A stretch of DNA of 64,000 nt from Aquabacterium sp. (GTDB lineage Bacteria; Pseudomonadota; Gammaproteobacteria; Burkholderiales; Burkholderiaceae_C): the NCBI GenBank assembly GCA_030654395.1, contig JAURXM010000024.1, positions 62,001 through 126,000 on the forward strand, read 5' to 3'. The notes below the pieces were generated by a model, which saw only the letters and a program-made list of their open reading frames with translations, did not search any database and was not told the origin of the DNA. Below, one piece after another: positions 1 to 9,648 of this stretch. The position numbers and the translations under genes were made by a program. The first letter of the stretch is position 1. Every line of letters begins with the position of its first letter.

Positions 1-1
1 G

Positions 2-361
2 CGTACCAAGAACGACCCTCGGCGTTATCCCGGCCCCCAGCCCTTGTCAGAGCCTGAATCTCGTTGGTTGCATGACCAGATGGCGCAGTGGAAGCCCAAT
101 TTGATCGTCTCGGTTCATGCGCCGTATGGTGTGTTGGATTTTGACGGACCCACGGTGGCGCCTCAGCGTTTGGGTCGTTTGTATCTGGATCAGGTGGGGA
201 TCTTCCCCGGTAGCTTGGGTAACTATGGCGGGGTGCACAAAAAAGTGCCTGTCGTCACGATCGAGTTACCAAGCGCCATCCGAACACCCCAAGAAGCAGA
301 GATTCGCCAGATGTGGCTGGATCTGCTGCGTTGGACGGCTGAGCGCTTGGGCGCGAACTGA
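2..361 (+). CDS. M14 family zinc carboxypeptidase / murein peptide amidase-like protein, C-terminal part (5' end outside window)
   Basis: Open frame continues to the window edge; WLHDQMAQWKPNLIVSVHAPYGVLDFDGP...GSLGNYGGVHKKVPVVTIELPSA resembles the M14 C-terminal region. Confidence 0.75.
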   Translation, partial: RTKNDPRRYPGPQPLSEPESRWLHDQMAQWKPNLIVSVHAPYGVLDFDGPTVAPQRLGRLYLDQVGIFPGSLGNYGGVHKKVPVVTIELPSAIRTPQEAEIRQMWLDLLRWTAERLGAN

Positions 362-379
362 TACCCATACTGATACCGC

Positions 380-2155
380 CTAGTGTGTGGGCGGCGCAGC
401 TCGGGCGCTGGGCAGTGTGGCTAATATTTGCAGCAACCTGTTGATTTGCAGCGGCTTGACCAAATAGTGGTTGAAGCCTGTTTGCAAGGCCTTAGCGATG
501 TGGTCGGGCAGGGCATCGGCACTGAGCGCGATCAAGGGTAATTTCTTGAACTCCGCTTGTGAGCGCAGTCGGCGGCACAAATCCAAGCCGCTGCCGTCGG
601 GCAGGTTGATGTCCACCAGTGCCACATCCGGGTGGATGCTGCGGATGCTGGCGAGGCCCTCGGCTGCGGTCTCTGCAGAGTACAGGCGCACTTGCGGATA
701 AGCGGCGAACAGGGCCTCGACCAAGCTGCGGTTCAAGGCGTTGTCCTCAATGTGCACCACGCGCAAAGGCGGCAACATCACGGCGGGCTCGTTGCCGCGT
801 GTGGCATTGAACTTGAGTGAACCTGGGCCTTCAGCCAAAGGCAGGCGCAGCGCAAACACACTGCCGCGTCCCAATGTGCTGGTGACGTCGATGCTGCCAT
901 GCATCAACTCAGCCAAGCGCTGCGACACAGCCAAGCCCAAGCCATTGCCTGCGGGGTTGCCGGGGGTGGTTTCTAGCCGGGTGAAGGGCTGGAACAGGCG
1001 CGGCAAGTCCCCTTGGTCAATGCCAAAGCCTTGGTCGCGCACCTCGACGATGCCCATGCGTTCATCGGGTGTCATCTTGCCGCTGATCCAGATGGTGGAG
1101 CCTTGGGGGCTGAAGCGGATGGCGTTGCTGAGCAGGTTGAGGATGATGGCGCGGGTGTGCTCGGGGTCAGCCCAGACAGGCGGGCACTCGCAATCCACCA
1201 CCACGGTGATGCTGTGGGCTTGCGCGTCAAGCTCTAGGGTGGAGCGGATCTCGCGCAGCAGCACGGACAGCTCTATGCGCTGAGGCCTGATCGTCAGCGG
1301 CTTGTCGTCCAGTTTGGCGTAGGCCAAGGCTTGGTCTAGCAGCGACAGCAGTTGCTCGCCAGCGGTGTGAATGTGGTTGATCTGACGCCGTTGCGCTTCA
1401 GGCAGCTGGACGTCATCGGCCATATTGAGCAGTTGCGTGAAGCCCAAAATGGCGTTCAGGGGCGAGCGCATGCTGTGGCTCATGCCCGATACAAAATCGA
1501 TCTTGGTGGCCAAGGCCACTTCCGCTTCTAGGCGCTTGGCGTGTGCTGTGTTGGCGCGGCGGATGTCGCGGATGTCGGTGAGGATCTCGATGTAGCGGTC
1601 GATCTGGCCGTCTGGGCCATGAACCGGCTGCACCGAGCGCGAGACCCAAAAGGGCTCGCCATCTTTGCGGTGGTGGCAGATCTCTAGCCGCTCGATGCTG
1701 CCGCCTTGGGCCAGCACTTGGTTGATTCGGGTGACGGTGGCGGGGTCGGTGTGTGGCCCGCTCAGCAGCTCTTCGGGCAGCTGGCCATGGCACTCCGTCA
1801 GGGTGAAGCCAGTCAGCCGCGCAAAGGCAGGGTTGACCCAGCTGATGCAGCGCTGCGCATCGCAAATCATGATGGCGTCGGTCGCGCGGTCAGCCACCAA
1901 AGCCAATTCTTGGTTGGTCGCTTGCGCGCGTTGCAGGGCGGTTTGCAGTTGCTTGATGACCTGCCCTTGTTGCTCAAAAGCATCGTGGCGCAGGTTGAGT
2001 TCGTCTAAAAGGCGTTGAGCGTCGTCGGCCATGGTGTCTGATACGCCCACAGGCAGTGAGCGCCGTATGTTGGCAGGACGCCAGGTGGCGGATTCGGCCA
2101 TCCCGGCTGGGGGTTGTAGAGGTGGTTCCTTGCTGGCAGAGCGTATGCGGGGCAT
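380..2155 (-). CDS. PAS domain hybrid histidine kinase with C-terminal receiver domain
   Basis: PAS (ATDAIMICDAQRCISWVNPAF), H-box MSHSMRSPLNAILGFTQLL, ATPase G-box GNGLGLAVSQRL, REC VALVDINLPDGSGLDLCRRL. Confidence 0.9.
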   Translation of the reverse strand: MPRIRSASKEPPLQPPAGMAESATWRPANIRRSLPVGVSDTMADDAQRLLDELNLRHDAFEQQGQVIKQLQTALQRAQATNQELALVADRATDAIMICDAQRCISWVNPAFARLTGFTLTECHGQLPEELLSGPHTDPATVTRINQVLAQGGSIERLEICHHRKDGEPFWVSRSVQPVHGPDGQIDRYIEILTDIRDIRRANTAHAKRLEAEVALATKIDFVSGMSHSMRSPLNAILGFTQLLNMADDVQLPEAQRRQINHIHTAGEQLLSLLDQALAYAKLDDKPLTIRPQRIELSVLLREIRSTLELDAQAHSITVVVDCECPPVWADPEHTRAIILNLLSNAIRFSPQGSTIWISGKMTPDERMGIVEVRDQGFGIDQGDLPRLFQPFTRLETTPGNPAGNGLGLAVSQRLAELMHGSIDVTSTLGRGSVFALRLPLAEGPGSLKFNATRGNEPAVMLPPLRVVHIEDNALNRSLVEALFAAYPQVRLYSAETAAEGLASIRSIHPDVALVDINLPDGSGLDLCRRLRSQAEFKKLPLIALSADALPDHIAKALQTGFNHYLVKPLQINRLLQILATLPSARAAPPTH

Positions 2156-2357
2156 GGCGATACTCCTGGCTTAAATTGATGCGGGTACAGCAACGACAAC
2201 AGCAACAACAGCGAGCGGCACAATGGCCACTTGGGGTTCTCAGTGTAGGCATTTCTGACCCCGTTGACCATGTGTTTTGTGGGTTTTGTGTGATGTGACT
2301 AGGGGGTGCTGTCTCGCTGAGTTACGCTGCGCCATCCCCCATTTAAAAGCAGCCGAT

Positions 2358-2846
2358 ATGACCACCGTTTACGACTTTGAAGCCCAAACCATCACCGGTG
2401 AAACCGTCAAGCTGGATCAGTACCGCGGCAAAGTGCTTTTGATTGTCAACACAGCCAGCAAGTGCGGCTTCACGCCTCAGTTTGAGGGGCTTGAAAAGCT
2501 GTGGCAATCCCATGGGCCCAAAGGCTTGGCGGTGGTCGGCTTCCCGTGCAACCAGTTTGCCGGGCAAGACCCAGGTGCCAATGAGGCGATTGCGTCGTTT
2601 TGTCAGCTGAATTTTGGGGTGACCTTCCCGATGATGGGCAAGGTGGATGTCAAAGGGCCGCAGGCCCACCCGCTGTATCAGTGGTTGTGCAAAGAGGCGC
2701 CGGGTATCTTGGGCACCAAGGCGATCAAGTGGAACTTCACGAAGTTTCTGATTGGTCGCGATGGCCAAGTCATCGGACGCTATGCCCCGACGGATACCCC
2801 CAAATCCTTGATCGACAAGATTGACAAAGCTTTGGCGGCAGGCTGA
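2358..2846 (+). CDS. Glutathione peroxidase (cysteine type)
   Basis: MTTVYDFEAQTITGE...GKVLLIVNTASKCGFTPQF...GFPCNQFAGQDPG; KWNFTKFLIGRDG. Confidence 0.95.
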   Translation: MTTVYDFEAQTITGETVKLDQYRGKVLLIVNTASKCGFTPQFEGLEKLWQSHGPKGLAVVGFPCNQFAGQDPGANEAIASFCQLNFGVTFPMMGKVDVKGPQAHPLYQWLCKEAPGILGTKAIKWNFTKFLIGRDGQVIGRYAPTDTPKSLIDKIDKALAAG

Positions 2847-2853
2847 GGCAGCC

Positions 2854-4299
2854 ATGTCGGCTATGCACCCTTGGCGAGGTTTGATCGGGCTGGCGTTGAT
2901 GGGTGGCTTAACGGCCTACGCCCAGACTGAACCGCGCACCATCCCCATGGCGCTGGAGGCACGTTTTGATCCCGTGCACATAGACGGCGGCGAACCCCTG
3001 GGCCTGTTGAGCACGGCGCTGTTGTTTGAGGCCTCGCCAGATTGGTGGTTGGGCCCGGTGGTGGTGGGCGCAGCGACGGGGCACCGAGGTGGGTTTTTTG
3101 TGCTGGGTGGGCAGATCGAGCGACGCTGGCGTGTGGGCGAGCAATGGCGCGCACAACTCAGCTTGATGGCCGGTGGCGGCGGGGGCGCAGGGGCGCCCGT
3201 GGGTGGCGGCTTGATGGTGCAGCCAGCTGCCAGCTTGTTGTACGACTGGGGTCCGGTTCAGACGGGGCTGTCGTGGTCGAGGGTGAATGTGCCCAGTGGC
3301 CGGATCGGTAGCTCGCAATTTGGTTTGATCGTCAATTGGGACGGGCGCTTTGCTTATTTTGATCACGCCCTGATTGGCGCCGCTTCAGGCGCGGATGCCA
3401 GCACAGGCTTGGGTTTTGACCGCTTGATGCTGACAACCGACCTGCTGCGTTCGACCTCCATGCGCTTGGCAGGCGTGCGGGCCGAGCACCGTGTCAGTCC
3501 GCATGCTTATTGGGGTGTGGAGGCCGCAGCGGCCACACATGGCGGGGCAGATGGTTATATGGAGTTGCTGGGCTCAGTGGGGTGGGATGCCACGGCCAGC
3601 ATGTTGGGGCTGAACAGCCTTCACGTCGGCGCGCGTGCCGCTTTGGGTATGGGCGGCGGTGGGGCTGTGCCGACGGGCGGCGGCGCGATGGGCAAGGTAG
3701 CTGGTGTGCTGAGGTGGGACCTTGGGCCAGATGTTTTTGTGGGTTTTGAAACTGGCCAAGTGCGCGCCGCTGGCGGGGCTTACCGGGCGCACTACACCCA
3801 ATGGCAACTGGGACTGCAGCTAGACCACTCTGGGCGCACCGAGCTTGACCGTGTCGTGGGTGTGGATTGGGTGGCCAGTTTGCAGCATGTGCCTAGCGCG
3901 GCACGCAAAACAGGCACGGCGAAGGCCTTGGACACCATGGGCATCAAAGTGCGGCGAAGCATCTGGGGCCCGGTTTACGTCACGGGGCAGGCGCACAGTG
4001 CTTTTGCAGGTGGGGCCGGGGCCTACTCCCTCGGTTTGGCTGGGATGGGCTGGCGCAGCAGCGGCCCTCAGGCCGATTGGTCTGTGGGCGCAGAATTGTT
4101 GGCGGGTGCAGCAGGTGGCGGTGGTGTGGCCACCCAAGGTGGTGCGGTGGCGCAGGCGCTGCTGTACGTGAGTCAGCGCGTGGGACGGGGGCAGGCGGTG
4201 CAATTTGGGCTGGGACGCGTTCGCAGCCAGCAAGGCGGGCTCAATAGCCCGGTGCTGGACATCAGCTGGAGCCAAACTTTTGGCCTAGGGCCGCGCTGA
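2854..4299 (+). CDS. Gly-rich exported protein, probable outer-membrane/beta-barrel type, function unknown
   Basis: Signal-peptide-like N-terminus (MSAMHPWRGLIGLALMGGLTAYA); alternating Gly/aromatic pattern; C-terminal ISWSQTFGLGPR. Confidence 0.6.
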   Translation: MSAMHPWRGLIGLALMGGLTAYAQTEPRTIPMALEARFDPVHIDGGEPLGLLSTALLFEASPDWWLGPVVVGAATGHRGGFFVLGGQIERRWRVGEQWRAQLSLMAGGGGGAGAPVGGGLMVQPAASLLYDWGPVQTGLSWSRVNVPSGRIGSSQFGLIVNWDGRFAYFDHALIGAASGADASTGLGFDRLMLTTDLLRSTSMRLAGVRAEHRVSPHAYWGVEAAAATHGGADGYMELLGSVGWDATASMLGLNSLHVGARAALGMGGGGAVPTGGGAMGKVAGVLRWDLGPDVFVGFETGQVRAAGGAYRAHYTQWQLGLQLDHSGRTELDRVVGVDWVASLQHVPSAARKTGTAKALDTMGIKVRRSIWGPVYVTGQAHSAFAGGAGAYSLGLAGMGWRSSGPQADWSVGAELLAGAAGGGGVATQGGAVAQALLYVSQRVGRGQAVQFGLGRVRSQQGGLNSPVLDISWSQTFGLGPR

Positions 4300-4446
4300 G
4301 TCGGTGGGTGCTTGGGCGTCACAGCGTCATAGCGCCATGAAGTCACGAAACGGCCACTTCTTGATCTAAAGCCAATTAAAGCGGACACACCTCATACCGA
4401 TAGTGATGGGGCTGTCCTTCCGTCTTTGTTTGCCTTTGGAGGCCCT

Positions 4447-4605
4447 ATGCGTCATTCATTTTTGTACCTTGCCCTGTCTTTTGTGCTTTTGAGTTTGTCT
4501 GCGTGTGGCGGTGGGGGCTCCGTTGATTCCTCCTCGTCCGGTGGCACCGTGACCTCATCCAATATCACCCTGCCCTCATCGGTGCAGGTGGTGTCAGCAA
4601 ACTGA
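4447..4605 (+). CDS. Small (52 aa) lipoprotein, function unknown
   Basis: MRHSFLYLALSFVLLSLSACGGGGSVDSSSS...; lipobox LSAC; too short for the supplied ORF track; ends 15 nt before the next CDS. Confidence 0.6.
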   Translation: MRHSFLYLALSFVLLSLSACGGGGSVDSSSSGGTVTSSNITLPSSVQVVSAN

Positions 4606-4620
4606 GCCCGGAGCCGCATC

Positions 4621-6915
4621 ATGAAAATCCTCCGTCAAGGCATCCCTTTTGCGCTCAGCTTGTTGGCTGCCAGCCTGTCCACCATGGCTTTGGCCGCGCC
4701 CACCAGCGGCGCCTACGCCACCGATAAGCAAAACAGCTGGGTGCAAGACCGTGTGGGTGACCGCATCGGCACGGTCAACATGATCATGTGCATCATTGGC
4801 AGCATGCGCGGCGATGCGATGGTCAACCAGGGGGCCTACGTGGCGCTGATCGACCAAGGCAAGTGCCAGGGCCGGGGTGACAGTGGCAAGTCGACCAGCA
4901 CCAGTGCGGGCGCATCCAATGCCACCAACTACATGTCTGCGGTGATTTTGTCGACGCAAGCCTCGACCAACGATCCTTTGATCATCAGAGCTAGGTTGAG
5001 TGACGAGGGGCAAACCATTTATGCCTATGTGAGGGCCACGGCGGGTAAGTCCACGACCAACCCCAATGGCGTGTTCTCGATGTATTTTTGCGGGGCACCA
5101 GACAACACATCGCACACATGCGGCTTCAAGGGTGCACTGAAGTCTGACGGTACGGTCTTGACCTTCTATCAAGAAGAGCCTTCTGGCGGTGGCGGCGGAG
5201 GTGGTGGCGGCGGGACGTCGACGACCCAGCTGAGGCTGCAAAGCGACCCAGCCAATGACGCGGGGTCGGGCACCATCAGTGGATCAGAGGGTGGTGGCTA
5301 CGACTACTTGTTCGCCTTTGATGCCAATCATTTTTTGCGCAAAGAAGGCAGCAATGCGGACGTCTGCTTTGACCGCAGCATCGCCAACGGCCATTCATCG
5401 ACGTGGCGCTATGGCACGTATCAGGGGGACGGTAGCCGCTTGGAAGTTAGCAACCCAGGCTTCCCCGTCAAGTATGAAAACGGCAGCGACAAATACTACG
5501 GGTTCTGGAGCTTTTGGGGCTTGTGGTTACCTGATACCGCTTTGGCAGAGATCGCACTGGGCAATGGTGTACTGACACGGCGCGTGGGCTCTGCCGATGT
5601 GCCTTTGACCCCTGTTCAAAAAGGCGGCAAGTTGTGGCAATTGACGCGCACAACGGGTCAATTGGATGACTATAAGAACGTGTCCATGATGTATCACTCG
5701 CGTGACGCGATCGGCACGACCAATGGGAGCACCCCAGCCCCTTCTAATGCACAGTATGAGTTGCAGTGGGATGGCACCCATTTGAATGCGACGGCTTACC
5801 AAACCTGTGACCAAAACGGTTGTGTCCCTCATGCCTTGTATGCGCCTGTGGTCATGGATGCGCCGACGCTGTCTGGTTCTCCATACTTCGTCCGATCTTT
5901 GTCCGTTTTCTTCCCTTCAGGCGGTGGCAATGGCAGCATTGACGTGCCGGCCAGCGGTGCATTTTTGGGCAGCAGCACGGTGTCGTCACGCACTCGGACT
6001 GTAGTGGACCCTGCTCATGCTGATATTGACTTGCATTGCGTGAGCAATTGCCCCAAAACGGGCACCAATTTGGTCTCAGGGGCCACACTCAACGTATCCC
6101 CTTACAAAGACAGTGGTGTGTGGGGCCCTGCGGCGTCACAGTACGCCTACACCTACCATCAGGGTATGCTCAACGATGGATCTGCCGACGCCGATGCCTC
6201 TGGTTCGACCAAGTCTGGTATGGGCAGCCAGCAGTGGGGTTTGAACAGTGGCTCGATGGTGGCTGATGCCGACCTGAATAGCGTGAAATGCGATTCAAAT
6301 GGCACACCCAATAGCGGCGGCAGTTTCTACTGCTCGGCCTTGATTGACCAAGCCACCACCATCTACCAATGGGAGACGGGCCCGAACGCATGGAACAAGT
6401 TCTTTGGCGCCAGCGGCATCACCATCGATCCACCCAAGACTTTGACACTGTCTGCGGTGCATACCAGCGGTAATACAGGTGGTTTGAACAACATCAAGGG
6501 TGCGTCAGCTGACAACTACAACGGCAACAAAGTGCCTTTGCAGTTCAGCGGTTTTGGTGAGTTGCAAGGCATCCCTGGACGTTGTGTGAGCCCTGAGACG
6601 AACCTGCCTGTGGCATGCGGCCAGTCTGCGCGGTGGGTGCCTGCATTCGACATGATCGATGGCACGGCGGTAGCTGACAGCACCCCCACGACCTTCTACG
6701 TGAAGTACCTTGAGCGTGAGCTGCGTTTGGGTAAAGTCAACTGCAATACGGTGTCCTCAGGCTTGACCTTGACGACAGCGTCGGGTTTGGTCTTGCCGAC
6801 CTTGGGCGAGGTGGATAAGAACGCTTTGGATGAGGTTGGCGTTGAAGGCGAAACAGGCGCAGTGGGCCAGCCTGTGAGCACCAAGCCAGCTGTGATCGAC
6901 GGCATCGTTCAGTAA
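4621..6915 (+). CDS. Large secreted protein, function unknown
   Basis: Signal peptide MKILRQGIPFALSLLAASLSTMALA; decaglycine linker; repeated Cys pairs; no family recognised. Confidence 0.7.
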   Translation: MKILRQGIPFALSLLAASLSTMALAAPTSGAYATDKQNSWVQDRVGDRIGTVNMIMCIIGSMRGDAMVNQGAYVALIDQGKCQGRGDSGKSTSTSAGASNATNYMSAVILSTQASTNDPLIIRARLSDEGQTIYAYVRATAGKSTTNPNGVFSMYFCGAPDNTSHTCGFKGALKSDGTVLTFYQEEPSGGGGGGGGGGTSTTQLRLQSDPANDAGSGTISGSEGGGYDYLFAFDANHFLRKEGSNADVCFDRSIANGHSSTWRYGTYQGDGSRLEVSNPGFPVKYENGSDKYYGFWSFWGLWLPDTALAEIALGNGVLTRRVGSADVPLTPVQKGGKLWQLTRTTGQLDDYKNVSMMYHSRDAIGTTNGSTPAPSNAQYELQWDGTHLNATAYQTCDQNGCVPHALYAPVVMDAPTLSGSPYFVRSLSVFFPSGGGNGSIDVPASGAFLGSSTVSSRTRTVVDPAHADIDLHCVSNCPKTGTNLVSGATLNVSPYKDSGVWGPAASQYAYTYHQGMLNDGSADADASGSTKSGMGSQQWGLNSGSMVADADLNSVKCDSNGTPNSGGSFYCSALIDQATTIYQWETGPNAWNKFFGASGITIDPPKTLTLSAVHTSGNTGGLNNIKGASADNYNGNKVPLQFSGFGELQGIPGRCVSPETNLPVACGQSARWVPAFDMIDGTAVADSTPTTFYVKYLERELRLGKVNCNTVSSGLTLTTASGLVLPTLGEVDKNALDEVGVEGETGAVGQPVSTKPAVIDGIVQ

Positions 6916-6926
6916 GCGCGATCTGC

Positions 6927-8456
6927 TCAAGGCGATGGCCCTTCGGGGCACGGGGGCCAGCTGATGCTGGCCTCTTGCACGTGCAAACAGCTGTCGCTGG
7001 CCAAGTGGGGGCCAGCAGGCTGGATGCTGAACACCTCGCTGAATTGCGACGTGACGGTGGCCTGATCCTGCGGGGCGACGCAGTTGATTTGTGCGCTTCT
7101 TTGCTCTAAGGACAAGCGGATATCGCAAGCCTGTTGCAGCGGTGTTTGGCGCCATTGGGCCTGCCACTGCACGAAGCGTTCGCTGAGCAGTTGGCGCAGG
7201 CTTTGTACGGCTTGAGCACGCTGCATGGCCAGCGCGGCCTCAGGTGGTGGCTCTTCGCGTGGTGGTGCTGCGCCCCAGCGGCCACGCCCCAGTGGTCGGC
7301 TGATGATGGGGGCAAACAGGTTGGCAAATGTGGCGCCGGGCTGTTGTGGTGGCGGTGCTGGCGGCAGAGGCTGCGCCGCGACAGCGGTGTCTGGCTCGGG
7401 CTCGGGCTTGGGCGCGGGTACATGTGCAGGTATTGGCGTAGGCACAGGCACGGGGAGAGGCGCAGGTGTGTCCGGCTTGGCCGTGGCCTGTGTCAGGGTC
7501 ACCAACATATGGCCTTTGCGCTGCCCCATGCTGGCTGAGTCTTCTTTTGGCCGGTGAACAGAGGGCCACGCCAGCAGCCCAGCGCCGTGGGCGAGCAAGG
7601 ACAGCAGCAAAGCGCAAGCCAGTGGGGTCATCACGGCTGGGCCCTTGCGGCGTGGCTGCTGTTGCTGTTGCTGTTGCTGTCGCGCCTTCAGGAAGTCAAT
7701 CACCACTGGGCTGGCCTGTGCACGGTGCGACCAGAAGTAACCGTGCCGGGCGCCCTCGATCAGGTGCAGCGTCGCACCCGGGATGCGTTGGGCGAGCAAG
7801 GTGCCGTTGGCTGTCGGGTTGACCTCATCGGCTGTGCCATGCACCACCAAGGTGGGGGCGACCACCCGGGGCAGGTCGTCCCAGGCGTCATGTCCCTCGC
7901 TGGCCAAGTAATGTTGTCGCTGTGCATGTGGGGGCAGCGGGTGGCGGGCGCGCTCGGCCATCATGGCCAGCCACTCAGGGTGGGCTTGGCCCCATTCGGG
8001 TGATACCAGCGTGTCATGCAGACGCGCGGGGTTGCCACTGGACAGGGCGGCATCGACCTCGGGGCCGCGTTTCACGCCGTGTGCGTTGCCCGGTGTGCTG
8101 GCACCCAGCACCAAGGCCCCTACACGCTCGGGGTGATCAATGGCCAGCCACTGTGCAATGCGCCCACCCATTGAGAAACCGTACACGTGTGCGCGCGTCA
8201 CGCCCACGGCATCCAAGACACAACAGGCGTCTTGTGCAAAACCCCGCGTTGAACAGGGCGGCTGCTCGGGTTTGTCGCTTTGACCGGTTCCGCGCTGGTC
8301 GTACACGATGACCTGAAAGTGCTCGGCAAAGTCATCGCGCACGCCAGCCCACATCTTGTGATCAAACGCTTGCCCACTGATCAACAGCAGGGGTGTGCCC
8401 TTGCCATGAGTTTCCCAATACAAGCGAGTGCCGTCGGGTGTGGTGGCAAATGGCAT
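6927..8456 (-). CDS. Alpha/beta hydrolase fused to a TM plus Pro-rich TonB-like C-terminal region
   Basis: DQRGTGQSDKP, nucleophile elbow GFSMGG, GTADEVNP, GARHGY; then QQQQQQQQPRRKG, TM MTPLACALLLSLLAHGAGLLAWP and Pro-rich PVPVPTPIPAHVPAPKPEPEPD. Confidence 0.8.
   Translation of the reverse strand: MPFATTPDGTRLYWETHGKGTPLLLISGQAFDHKMWAGVRDDFAEHFQVIVYDQRGTGQSDKPEQPPCSTRGFAQDACCVLDAVGVTRAHVYGFSMGGRIAQWLAIDHPERVGALVLGASTPGNAHGVKRGPEVDAALSSGNPARLHDTLVSPEWGQAHPEWLAMMAERARHPLPPHAQRQHYLASEGHDAWDDLPRVVAPTLVVHGTADEVNPTANGTLLAQRIPGATLHLIEGARHGYFWSHRAQASPVVIDFLKARQQQQQQQQPRRKGPAVMTPLACALLLSLLAHGAGLLAWPSVHRPKEDSASMGQRKGHMLVTLTQATAKPDTPAPLPVPVPTPIPAHVPAPKPEPEPDTAVAAQPLPPAPPPQQPGATFANLFAPIISRPLGRGRWGAAPPREEPPPEAALAMQRAQAVQSLRQLLSERFVQWQAQWRQTPLQQACDIRLSLEQRSAQINCVAPQDQATVTSQFSEVFSIQPAGPHLASDSCLHVQEASISWPPCPEGPSP
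7656..7679 (-). repeat. Gln-coding CAG/CAA repeat (8 codons, largely a CAGCAA hexamer)
   Basis: Plus strand ctgctgttgctgttgctgttgctg; encodes Q8 at the domain boundary of the fused ORF. Confidence 0.9.
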
Positions 8457-8474
8457 GGGGCGATGCAGGCCTGC

Positions 8475-9593
8475 TTAGTACACCACGACCGATCGGATCG
8501 ACTCGCCGCGTTTCATCAGATCAAAGCCTTCGTTGATTTGATCCAGACGCAGCTTGTGCGTGATCAGGTCATCGATGTTGAGCTTGCCGTCCATGTACCA
8601 GTCAACGATCTTGGGCACATCGGTGCGCCCGCGTGCGCCGCCAAAGGCCGAGCCCTCCCACTTGCGGCCGGTGACCAACTGGAATGGCCTTGTGCTGATT
8701 TCTGCGCCCGCTTCGGCCACGCCGATGATGATGCTGCGCCCCCAGCCCTTGTGCGTGCACTCCAGCGCTTGGCGCATGACTTGGGTGTTGCCGATGCACT
8801 CAAAGCTGTAGTCGGCGCCGCCGTCGGTCAACTGCACAATGGCATCGACCACATTGCCGCCAGCCGCTTCGAGCGCTTTGGGGTTGATGAAGTGGGTCAT
8901 GCCAAAGCGACGGGCCATGGCCTCGCGCTCGGGGTTGAGGTCGACACCGATGATTTTGTCGGCCCCGACCATCTTGGCGCCTTGGATCACATTCAGGCCG
9001 ATGCCGCCAAGGCCAAACACCACCACGTTGGCGCCTGCCTCGACTTGGGCGGTGAACAGCACGGCACCGACACCTGTGGTCACACCGCAGCCGATGTAGC
9101 AAACGGTCTCAAACGGGGCATCGTTGCGGATCTTGGCCAGCGCGATCTCAGGCACCACGATGTAGTTGCTGAAGGTGGACGTGCCCATGTAGTGCAAGAT
9201 CGGCTGGCCCTTGAGCGAGAAGCGCGAGGTGCCGTCAGGCATCAGGCCTTTGCCCTGCGTGCTGCGGATTTTCTGGCACAGGTTGGTCTTGCGCGACAGG
9301 CAAAATTTGCACTCGCGGCATTCAGGTGTGTAGAGCGGGATGACGTGGTCGTCTTTGCGCAAGGACTTGACACCCGGGCCCACATCCACAACCACGCCCG
9401 CACCCTCGTGCCCAAGGATGGCTGGGAACAGCCCTTCTGGGTCAGCGCCTGAGAGCGTGTAGTAGTCGGTATGGCAGATGCCGGTGGCCTTGATCTCAAC
9501 CAGCACCTCGCCTTCGCGCGGGCCCTCTAGGTCGAGCTCTTCGATGGTCAGCGGGGCGCCAGCCCTCCAAGCGACGGCGGCTTTGGTCTTCAT
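8475..9593 (-). CDS. frmA: S-(hydroxymethyl)glutathione dehydrogenase / class III alcohol dehydrogenase
   Basis: MKTKAAVAWRAGAPLTIEELDLEGPREGEVLVEIKATGICHTDYYTLSGADPEGLFPAILGHEGAG; full zinc-ADH motifs. Confidence 0.95.
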   Translation of the reverse strand: MKTKAAVAWRAGAPLTIEELDLEGPREGEVLVEIKATGICHTDYYTLSGADPEGLFPAILGHEGAGVVVDVGPGVKSLRKDDHVIPLYTPECRECKFCLSRKTNLCQKIRSTQGKGLMPDGTSRFSLKGQPILHYMGTSTFSNYIVVPEIALAKIRNDAPFETVCYIGCGVTTGVGAVLFTAQVEAGANVVVFGLGGIGLNVIQGAKMVGADKIIGVDLNPEREAMARRFGMTHFINPKALEAAGGNVVDAIVQLTDGGADYSFECIGNTQVMRQALECTHKGWGRSIIIGVAEAGAEISTRPFQLVTGRKWEGSAFGGARGRTDVPKIVDWYMDGKLNIDDLITHKLRLDQINEGFDLMKRGESIRSVVVY

Positions 9594-9648
9594 CAGGTGT
9601 CCTTGCTTAGTGTGGGTGCGGTGTGCGCACTATTCCACATCTTGCGTG

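Noticed and set aside
4594-5241. 215-aa minus-strand ORF opposite the start of the 764-aa secreted protein
   Set aside because: Antisense shadow; the plus strand has a signal peptide and a continuous long frame.
8280-9452. 390-aa plus-strand ORF opposite the class III alcohol dehydrogenase
   Set aside because: Antisense shadow ORF from high GC3; the minus-strand frame encodes an unmistakable conserved enzyme.
9611-9639. Nested inverted repeat (tgtgg gtgcg gtgtg cgcac tatt ccaca) upstream of the class III ADH gene
   Set aside because: Short arms; could be an operator but no regulator or consensus supports it.
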